From JANXLS01 sp035308565 (GTDB taxonomy: Bacteria; Planctomycetota; SZUA-567; H5-PLA8), in contig DATGGK010000056.1 of the NCBI GenBank assembly GCA_035308565.1, forward strand, positions 1 to 64,000: a stretch of 64,000 nt of DNA. Direction: 5' to 3'. Position 1 is the first letter of the stretch; each line of letters starts with the position of its first letter. Below, piece after piece: positions 58,178-64,000 of this stretch. A program made the position numbers and the translations under genes. The notes under the pieces were generated by a model that was given only the letters and a program-made list of their open reading frames with translations, had not been told where the DNA came from and searched no databases.

Positions 58178-60112
58178 GTGAACGACGCGACCGAATTCAC
58201 AACGACGCTGTATGACGAAAACTTGAGCGGCTGGACGCCGGGCGCGCGCGACGGCGAAATGTCAATCATTACCCGCGGCCTCGGGCACTATATCGAAGTA
58301 CGAGCAAAGACCATCGAATGCGGTCCATGGGTCGACAGCAAGTTCCCCACCAAGTTGCAGAATTACAGGTTCCGTGCGGTTGTCACGCCCGTCTCATTCG
58401 AAAATGCCGGCCCGCGAGGCGGCTTTTGCGGAATTATCGCACGCTATCGGGACGACGAAAACTATATCGCGCTGGTCATTGACCGATCATTTCATATGAA
58501 GCTGCTGCGCTGCAACGGTGGGCAATATGAATTGCTCGCAGCTGCGCCGTTGGAATTTTGTCTCGGGCAATCGCTCACCCTCACGCTCAGCGTGAAGGGC
58601 AACAAGGCCGTTGGCACGGCAGGGCCTTACGCGGGCGCGACCACGATTGAGGCGCTTGTTCCAGAAATTCCGAACATTCTCGATCGCCACAACCATGCGG
58701 GCTTTGTCTGCGCGGGCCACGCTCGTTTCGGGCCGCACACGCTGGAATGCAGCGCCGAGGACGCAGCGTGCGAAAAGGAGCGGCAAGCTGCTTGGCGGCT
58801 TACACTATCAACCCCCGGTTTTCCAACGATGGAAATCGAGCGCACCGTCCCGCTGAAAGGACTCGTCACCGGCCGCAACATCCAATTCGCCGATATCAAT
58901 GGCGACGGCAAGCTTGAATTTATCGTGGCGCAAAGTTCAAAACGAATTGCCGCATCGCTGAGTTTGACGCGACTGACGTGCCTCACGGCTTTTGACTTGG
59001 ACGGTAACATTTTGTGGCAGGCCGGCGTGCCAGATCCGGAAAGCAGCGCGGAGGAAGAAGTCGAGCTTTCTTTCGCTGGTCCTTTGCCGTTTCGCATCCA
59101 CGATTTGTTCGGCGACGGGCATCCCGTCGTCGTCTGCGTCTTTGGTTACGATCTGCAAATTCGAGATGCGAAATCAGGCAAAACAATACTCAGCGGCGAA
59201 ACGCCCGGCACGCTGCCGGTCAGCGATGAATTCAAAGCCGCGACATCGAATTTCGGCGCGCCGTGGGGCGATGAAACCCTCAACATGAACGTCGCGTCGA
59301 TTCATTTTTGCGACACACAGGGCACAGGCGCAAAGAAAGAAATTCTGATTAAGGACGACTATCACAACCTCGCCGTGCTCGACACGCTTAGCGAGCCGAT
59401 TCTTCACCCCATCTTTCGCCACCGCGGAAACGTCGGCGGCGTCCCCTGGATTGGCGATCTCGATGGCGATGGCAAAGACGAGATTTTTTGCGGCTATTCG
59501 TTGTTGGACGACGACGGCACGAGGCTCGCGACTCTCGCGCTCGGCGGATCTGCCCGCTCAGTCCACGTACAGAATCTCAATTCAACGGACGGTTATCCGG
59601 CGCGTGTGTTGATCTGTGCGGGAGACGAAGGCTTGATCGCGCTTGATCTGCAAGTCCTGATGTCCGGTGGTTATTCCGGCAACGTGCCGCGCGCGGCGCG
59701 ATTCCGGATTTGCGCCGATGTGCTGCATGTCGGAAAGTTCAGACCGAATCTACAGAGCGACGAAATTATAGTCTCACAATTACCGGCCAGCGGCACCGGA
59801 CGGAACGGACGAGTTTCTCTGTTCACCTGGCAATTGGAAGAGATTCTCGCCGATTATTTGACCGCCGATAACGGACCGGGAGTTCCCGTACGCTGGACGT
59901 CCGAAAATCGCGCCTATCTTTTTTTTGGTGGCTGCGGCTGTGGCTTGGTTGATGGACTGAGCAAACTTTTGGACATTAGCCCACATCTCTACCGAAATTA
60001 TGGGGTCGTGCCCGGCTATTGTTGCGACGGCCGCGATGCGGTTTATGCGGTGTATGAAGGCAATTTGGAAATTTGTGTGCCATCGGACGCCCTCGCTCCC
60101 ACCAAATCGTGA
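58178..60112 (+). CDS. FG-GAP/VCBS-type beta-propeller protein with lectin-like N-domain
   Basis: 644 residues from the GTG at 58178, chosen because AGGTGG lies 11 bp before it; GTG at 58163 overlaps that site. Residues about 1-190 resemble a concanavalin-type sandwich (FTTTLYDENLSGWTPGARDG, YRDDENYIALVIDRSFHMKL). The rest forms FG-GAP-like blades with Ca loops NGDGKLEF (in FADINGDGKLEFIVAQSSKR) and WIGDLDGDGKDEIFCGYS. This arrangement resembles rhamnogalacturonan-lyase-like propellers, but no catalytic residues can be assigned. No signal peptide is seen, so the start may be wrong or the protein cytoplasmic. It overlaps no neighbour; ruvA follows after 6 bp. Confidence 0.65.
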   Translation: MNDATEFTTTLYDENLSGWTPGARDGEMSIITRGLGHYIEVRAKTIECGPWVDSKFPTKLQNYRFRAVVTPVSFENAGPRGGFCGIIARYRDDENYIALVIDRSFHMKLLRCNGGQYELLAAAPLEFCLGQSLTLTLSVKGNKAVGTAGPYAGATTIEALVPEIPNILDRHNHAGFVCAGHARFGPHTLECSAEDAACEKERQAAWRLTLSTPGFPTMEIERTVPLKGLVTGRNIQFADINGDGKLEFIVAQSSKRIAASLSLTRLTCLTAFDLDGNILWQAGVPDPESSAEEEVELSFAGPLPFRIHDLFGDGHPVVVCVFGYDLQIRDAKSGKTILSGETPGTLPVSDEFKAATSNFGAPWGDETLNMNVASIHFCDTQGTGAKKEILIKDDYHNLAVLDTLSEPILHPIFRHRGNVGGVPWIGDLDGDGKDEIFCGYSLLDDDGTRLATLALGGSARSVHVQNLNSTDGYPARVLICAGDEGLIALDLQVLMSGGYSGNVPRAARFRICADVLHVGKFRPNLQSDEIIVSQLPASGTGRNGRVSLFTWQLEEILADYLTADNGPGVPVRWTSENRAYLFFGGCGCGLVDGLSKLLDISPHLYRNYGVVPGYCCDGRDAVYAVYEGNLEICVPSDALAPTKS

Positions 60113-60118
60113 GACTGC

Positions 60119-60763
60119 ATGTACAACCACATCACCGGCACCCTCGACACCAAATCCCCGACTGAAGCCGTGGTCGATGCCAATGGCGTCGGCTACGTCC
60201 TGCGCATTCCACTCTCCACCGCCACGGCCCTGCCCGATCCGGGCACGCGCGTGAAATTGTTTGCGCATCTGCACGTCACCGACGACGCGCACACGCTCTT
60301 TGGCTTCGCGACGGAACTGGAGCGCGAGTTTTTTCTGCAACTGATGACCGTGAGCGGCGTGGGGCCGAAGATGGCGCTGACGGTGCTCAGCGGCGGGCGC
60401 GTGCAGGATATTCAGCAGGCGATTCGGCTCGGCGATTTCGCGAGCTTGAAGCGCATCAAAGGAGTGGGGGATGGGACGGCGAAAAAAATCGTGCTCGAGC
60501 TTGGCAAAATTCTCATTCACAAACCCGCGCCCGAAGCCGTCGCCGCTGCCTCAAGCGCCGCGTCCGCCACGCGCGACGCCGCCATCGCGCCCGGATTGGA
60601 TTCCGACGCCGACCTGGCGATGAAAGCTGTGATGCAGTTGCAGCAAGTCGCGCCCGATGTTGCGCTCCAAGCCGTGCAGCGCGCATTTTCGGAACTCTCC
60701 GCCACACACAAAGCGCGGCCTATTGTTCAGGAAGTAGTTCAGTTGGCGATGAAGTACACGTGA
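60119..60763 (+). CDS. ruvA: Holliday junction DNA helicase subunit RuvA
   Basis: 214 residues. N-terminal OB-fold YNHITGTLDTKSPTEAVVDA; two helix-hairpin-helix motifs VSGVGPKMALTVLSG (about 78-92) and IKGVGDGTAKKIVLELGK (about 115-132); an Ala-rich linker; and C-terminal domain III (DLAMKAVMQLQQVAPDVALQ) that binds RuvB. RuvA tetramers hold the Holliday junction while RuvB drives branch migration. ruvB and ruvC are not next to it. Only 6 bp separate it from the propeller gene, so they may be cotranscribed. Confidence 0.96.
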   Translation: MYNHITGTLDTKSPTEAVVDANGVGYVLRIPLSTATALPDPGTRVKLFAHLHVTDDAHTLFGFATELEREFFLQLMTVSGVGPKMALTVLSGGRVQDIQQAIRLGDFASLKRIKGVGDGTAKKIVLELGKILIHKPAPEAVAAASSAASATRDAAIAPGLDSDADLAMKAVMQLQQVAPDVALQAVQRAFSELSATHKARPIVQEVVQLAMKYT

Positions 60764-60765
60764 GG

Positions 60766-60836
60766 AGAAATGTAGAACGGAGCTCCGCTCCGTTCCGCTT
60801 TGCGCCGTGAACGGAGCAGGAGCTCCGTTCCACAAG
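60766..60836. repeat. GAACGGAGCTCCGCTCCGTTC palindrome pair
   Basis: GTAGAACGGAGCTCCGCTCCGTTCC and its partner GAACGGAGCAGGAGCTCCGTTCC after a short linker. Same family as 14264-14398; here it follows ruvA. Confidence 0.85.
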
Positions 60837-60915
60837 AACGCTTGAATAAATTCGCCGCTGCCTTTAACCTCCTTCGAATCTTGAAGTTCTTGCAAAAACA
60901 GGAGTGTGCCCCGGC

Positions 60916-61920
60916 GTGATACCTTCGGAGTTGCGCAAAGATCCTTTGTCGTCTCGCTGGGTGATCATTGCCGCCGAGCGCGCGAAGCGGCCCACCGATT
61001 TCGACACCGATTCGATCGGCGATCCGCCCGTCTTCGATCCGTTCTCGCCCGGCAATGAAGACAAAACACCGCCGGAAATTGCCTCGTATCGCAAGAGCGG
61101 CACGCTGCCCAACAAAGCCGGCTGGCGCGTGCGCGTGGTGCCGAACAAATACCCGGCGCTGCAAATCGAAGGCGGACTCAACAAGCGCGGCGAAGGCATT
61201 TACGACCGGATGCAGGGTGTCGGCGCGCACGAGGTCATCATCGACACACCGGAATGCGCGCCGAGCTTTACGGGTTCGACTGATGAGCACGTCCAGGAGG
61301 TGCTGTGGATGTACCGCGACCGGCTCGTGGATTTGAGCCGCGACAAGCGCCTTAAATATGGCATGCTTTTCAAAAATGTCGGACGCGCGGCGGGCGCGAC
61401 CGTGTACCACTCGCACAGCCAGTTGATCGTGATGCCGATCGTGCCGGATTTGATCGAAGAGAAACTCGCCGCGTGCAAAAAGTTCTTCGATTACCGCGGG
61501 CGCTGTTTGCTCTGCGACATCGCGCTGCAGGAACTCGAACAGAAGAGCCGCCTGATCGTCGATTCCGGCCAGTTTATCGCCTTCGCGCCTTATGCCGCGC
61601 GCACGCCGTTCGAAACGTGCATCGTGCCGAAGAATCACGCGTCGCATTTCGAATCGATTAATCAGCCGCTGTGCGAGGAACTCGCGTACATTTTGAAGCG
61701 GACGATGGCGAAGATTGAAAAGGGATTGAAGAACGTAGCGTACAATTACATGTTTTTCACGGCGCCGTTTCACGCCGGCGAGCAGCCGCATTTTCATTGG
61801 CACATCGAGCTTGTGCCGCGGCTGACGCGGCAGGCCGGATTCGAATGGGGCACGGGCTTCCATATAAATCCGGTCCCGCCGGAAGACGCGGCGGAGTTTT
61901 TGCGAAGTGTAAAGATTTGA
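60916..61920 (+). CDS. galT: Galactose-1-phosphate uridylyltransferase (GalT-type)
   Basis: 334 residues from the GTG at 60916, with CAGGAG about 12 bp before. Landmarks: SELRKDPLSSRWVIIAAERA, RVRVVPNKYPAL, the active-site block VYHSHSQLIVMPIVP (HSHSQ in place of HPHxQ), a Zn-type CLLCDI, and PHFHWHIELVPRLTRQAGFE at the C-terminus. It exchanges UDP between glucose and galactose 1-phosphates, or acts in a broader nucleotide-sugar role as some GalT-like enzymes do. Next to glgA and a GH57 gene, it probably belongs to glycogen/hexose-phosphate metabolism. Confidence 0.9.
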   Translation: MIPSELRKDPLSSRWVIIAAERAKRPTDFDTDSIGDPPVFDPFSPGNEDKTPPEIASYRKSGTLPNKAGWRVRVVPNKYPALQIEGGLNKRGEGIYDRMQGVGAHEVIIDTPECAPSFTGSTDEHVQEVLWMYRDRLVDLSRDKRLKYGMLFKNVGRAAGATVYHSHSQLIVMPIVPDLIEEKLAACKKFFDYRGRCLLCDIALQELEQKSRLIVDSGQFIAFAPYAARTPFETCIVPKNHASHFESINQPLCEELAYILKRTMAKIEKGLKNVAYNYMFFTAPFHAGEQPHFHWHIELVPRLTRQAGFEWGTGFHINPVPPEDAAEFLRSVKI

Positions 61921-61984
61921 GTCGAATGTCGAAAAAGTCGAAATAGTCAAGGCTTGAAGATTCGAATTTCTTGTGGGCAAACGA

Positions 61985-63466
61985 ATGAATATTGCTTACG
62001 TAAGCTCCGAAGTCGCTCCCTATTCGAAGTCCGGCGGCTTGGCCGATGTCTCCGGCGCGCTGCCGACGGAATTGGCGAAGCTTGGGCACAGCGTCAACGT
62101 CTTCACGCCTTATTACCGCGCCGCAAAAAAAGTCGATCCGCGCGCGCGCCAGGTCGCGCAGGGGCTTGTGCCTGTCGGCGAGGAAATGGTCGCGTGGACT
62201 TTGCACGCCGCGTCGGCGAACACCGGCGCGCGCGACAAGGCGCAAGTGTACTTCATCGGCTGCGATCAATATTTCGACCGAGAAGGCTTGTACGGCACAT
62301 CGAAGGGCGATTACGAGGACAGTTGTCAGCGCTTCGTGCTGTTTTGCCGCGCGTGTCTGGCCGCGGTGCAATCGCTGGCGTGGAGCGTCGATGTATGGCA
62401 TTGCCACGACTGGCAGGCGGCGCTAATTCCGGTTTATCTGAAATTGTTGTTCTCGAAACACCCGCTGCTGTCGGGCGCGGCGAGCGTGTTCACAATTCAC
62501 AACCTCGCGTATCAGGGCCTCTTCTGGCATTGGGGCTGGCCGGTGCTGAATCTGCCGTGGAAGCATTACAATTGGAAAGAGCTCGAATTTCACGGCAAGA
62601 TGAATCTGCTCAAAGGCGCGCTGATTTATTCGGACATGCTGACGACGGTGTCGCCGACGTATGCGGAGGAAATTCAGACGGTTGAACACGGCTGCGGCTT
62701 GGAAGGCGTGCTAAAGGAGCGCGCCGCTGATCTCACCGGAATCGTCAACGGCATCGACGCTCACGATTGGAATCCAGCGACCGACACGCTGCTGCCGGCC
62801 GTGTACAACCCCGCGAATCTCGAAGGAAAAAGCGTCTGCAAAGCCGCCTTGCGCCGGCGGCTGAATTTGCCGGAAAACGATTCGGCGGTCGTCGGAATAA
62901 TCGGGCGGCTTTTTGAACAGAAGGGCTTCGATCTCGTCGCGCAAAGCTTGGACGACATTTTGCGGCGCGATCTGCAGCTTGTGATTCTCGGCACGGGCCG
63001 CGAGGAATTTCACCGCCTGCTGCAAGAGTTCCAAACCACGCGCCCTGAAAAAGTCGCCGTCTCTTTTGCATTCGACAACGGACTGGCGCATTTGATTGAA
63101 GCCGGCAGCGATATTTTCCTGATGCCCAGCCGCTACGAACCGTGCGGTCTGAATCAGCTCTATTCGCTCAAATACGGCACGCCTCCGGTCGTGCACCGCG
63201 TCGGCGGCCTGGCCGACACCGTCACCGACACCAACGACGACACACTCGCGCGCGGCAGCGCGACGGGTTTCCAATTCGAAAGCTACGGCGTGCGCGAGTT
63301 GCTCGAAGCGCTCGACCGCGCGCTGGTGTTGTGGAAAACCACGCCCGACACTTGGCGCAAAATTCAGCTCACCGGCATGGCGCAGGATTGGACATGGCCG
63401 GTCAGCGCGAAGAAATATGTGGAAGTGTTCAAAGGGGCGCTGAGGAAGATGAAGAGCAGTTTGTAA
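61985..63466 (+). CDS. glgA: Glycogen synthase
   Basis: 493 residues from the ATG at 61985. ADP-glucose-binding KSGGLADVSGALP (about 15-27), the DWQAALIPVYLKLL region (about 140), INGIDAHDWNPATD (about 255) and the retaining GT5 block MPSRYEPCGLNQLYSLKYGT (about 380-400) are all present. It transfers glucose from ADP- or UDP-glucose to the glycogen chain. Length matches the family. It lies 64 bp downstream of galT and upstream of the GH57 gene, all on the same strand, as a short glycogen-type operon. Confidence 0.96.
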   Translation: MNIAYVSSEVAPYSKSGGLADVSGALPTELAKLGHSVNVFTPYYRAAKKVDPRARQVAQGLVPVGEEMVAWTLHAASANTGARDKAQVYFIGCDQYFDREGLYGTSKGDYEDSCQRFVLFCRACLAAVQSLAWSVDVWHCHDWQAALIPVYLKLLFSKHPLLSGAASVFTIHNLAYQGLFWHWGWPVLNLPWKHYNWKELEFHGKMNLLKGALIYSDMLTTVSPTYAEEIQTVEHGCGLEGVLKERAADLTGIVNGIDAHDWNPATDTLLPAVYNPANLEGKSVCKAALRRRLNLPENDSAVVGIIGRLFEQKGFDLVAQSLDDILRRDLQLVILGTGREEFHRLLQEFQTTRPEKVAVSFAFDNGLAHLIEAGSDIFLMPSRYEPCGLNQLYSLKYGTPPVVHRVGGLADTVTDTNDDTLARGSATGFQFESYGVRELLEALDRALVLWKTTPDTWRKIQLTGMAQDWTWPVSAKKYVEVFKGALRKMKSSL

Positions 63467-63559
63467 AAATCGACCCGTATCAAAAAACTCTGAGCCTTTT
63501 GACGTTCTTTTCGCACTAAATTCCGTTAGAATTCCTTTATTCAACTCCGAGGACAAATC

Positions 63560-64000
63560 ATGCCCGGACGTGTCCGTTTCGTCTGTCTGCTGCACTCGCA
63601 TCAACCGGTCGGCAATTTCGATCACGTGATTGAGGAGGCGTGCAATCTCAGCTACATTCCCTACGTCGAAGCGTTTGAAAAACATCCGCGGATTCCGCTC
63701 ACACATCACATGTCGGGCTGCTTGCTCGAATGGCTGGGCGCGCATCATCCGGAGTACCTTGACCGCCTTGCGCTGCGTGTTAAAGGCGAAGGCGGCGCGA
63801 AAAAATGGGAGATGGTTGGCGGCGCGTTTTACGAACCGATCATGCCGCTGCTGCCCACGCGCGACCGCATCGGCCAGATCAAACGCATGCAGGATTTCAA
63901 CGAGAAGCGCTTCGGCGCGCGGCCACGCAGTTTCTGGCTGGCGGAGCGCGTCTGGGAACCGGCGCTCGTCAAAGATCTCGCTGACGCCGGCGTCGAATAC
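63560..64000 (+). CDS. GH57 family glycoside hydrolase, N-terminal part
   Basis: 147 residues are visible from the ATG at 63560 (ribosome binding site GAGGA); the gene runs out of the window. The start RFVCLLHSHQPVGNFDHVIE and the blocks IPLTHHMSGCLLEWL, WEMVGGAFYEPIMPLLP and SFWLAERVWEPALVKDLADA are the first GH57 motifs (HxHQP and xxWxPE-type). The family includes alpha-amylases, 4-alpha-glucanotransferases and branching enzymes. The catalytic Glu and Asp lie beyond the edge. The position after glgA supports a role in glycogen or alpha-glucan remodelling. Confidence 0.9.
   Translation, partial: MPGRVRFVCLLHSHQPVGNFDHVIEEACNLSYIPYVEAFEKHPRIPLTHHMSGCLLEWLGAHHPEYLDRLALRVKGEGGAKKWEMVGGAFYEPIMPLLPTRDRIGQIKRMQDFNEKRFGARPRSFWLAERVWEPALVKDLADAGVEY

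Noticed and set aside
1..64000. tRNA and rRNA genes
   Set aside because: No cloverleaf with a T-loop GGTTCGAATCC pattern or rRNA block was found by reading; a tRNA scan would settle it.

Overview
The window is a GC-rich bacterial chromosome segment (roughly 58-62% GC by eye) with no tRNA, rRNA or CRISPR array that I can see. Several traits point to the PVC superphylum (Planctomycetota/Verrucomicrobiota/Lentisphaerota neighbourhood) or a nearby candidate phylum: a DUF1800/DUF1501 pair, DUF4058, a formylglycine-enzyme-like domain, GH29-like and GH20-like secreted hydrolases, Gfo/Idh/MocA oxidoreductases, a lone microcompartment vertex protein, two paralogous FQIHLSTAIVLMF membrane proteins, and secreted TlpA-type thioredoxins. 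No marker in the window fixes the phylum, so this is inference.

Layout. 1-2.9 kb: the end of an FGE-like gene, a HicB-like gene split by a complete IS66-family element (terminal inverted repeats and a perfect 8-bp target duplication), and a RelE/YafQ-type toxin-antitoxin pair. 2.9-9.8 kb: secreted fucosidase-like and cyclase proteins, a large AddB-type nuclease on the minus strand, an OmpR-type regulator and a 43-aa lipoprotein. 10-15.3 kb: DUF1800 and DUF1501 genes separated by a four-helix-bundle (S23/IVP) cassette, a small secreted protein, a 31-aa basic protein, an excisionase-type HTH protein and an EutN/CcmL protein. 15.3-17.3 kb: a DUF4258/MqsA-like toxin-antitoxin locus whose toxin is broken by a 192-bp MITE, and an orphan DNA methyltransferase. 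17.4-22.2 kb: divergent gapA and class I aldolase, DUF4058, and an oxidoreductase operon. 22.3-26.2 kb: mnmG, then a YwgA-like plus SAMHD1-like HD gene pair. 26-36.5 kb: secreted Ig/PKD protein, MoxR ATPase, GT-C-like membrane protein, RRM protein, CAP protein, and an oxidoreductase/aldo-keto reductase fusion. 36.6-41.9 kb: two TlpA-like genes, two roadblock genes and uppP. 42-46.3 kb: a GHMP kinase-nucleotidyltransferase fusion beside a divergent GalU-like gene. 46.5-54.2 kb: GH20-like protein, MshEN/PilZ protein, PLP decarboxylase, precorrin-2 dehydrogenase and a mutarotase-like gene. 54.3-64 kb: rnpB, a SurA/PpiD-like protein, coaD, rpmB, an FG-GAP protein, ruvA, and galT-glgA-GH57 for glycogen and sugar-phosphate metabolism.

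The strongest theme is repeats. Two classes recur throughout: GC-rich REP-like palindromes (about nine families) and arrays of about 7-bp words (about six families) resembling the STRR sequences of cyanobacteria. They fill most intergenic gaps, and they are also read in frame inside protein genes (the AddB-like gene at least four times, mnmG, the GT-C protein, the oxidoreductase fusion), supply stop codons, and extend the P12 arm of RNase P RNA. One pair of palindromes forms a MITE with a 9-bp target duplication, so at least part of this repeat load has moved as DNA. The most interesting gene-level candidates are the HD/YwgA pair, the kinase-first sugar-nucleotide fusion enzyme, and the S23 cassette bracketed by inverted arrays.
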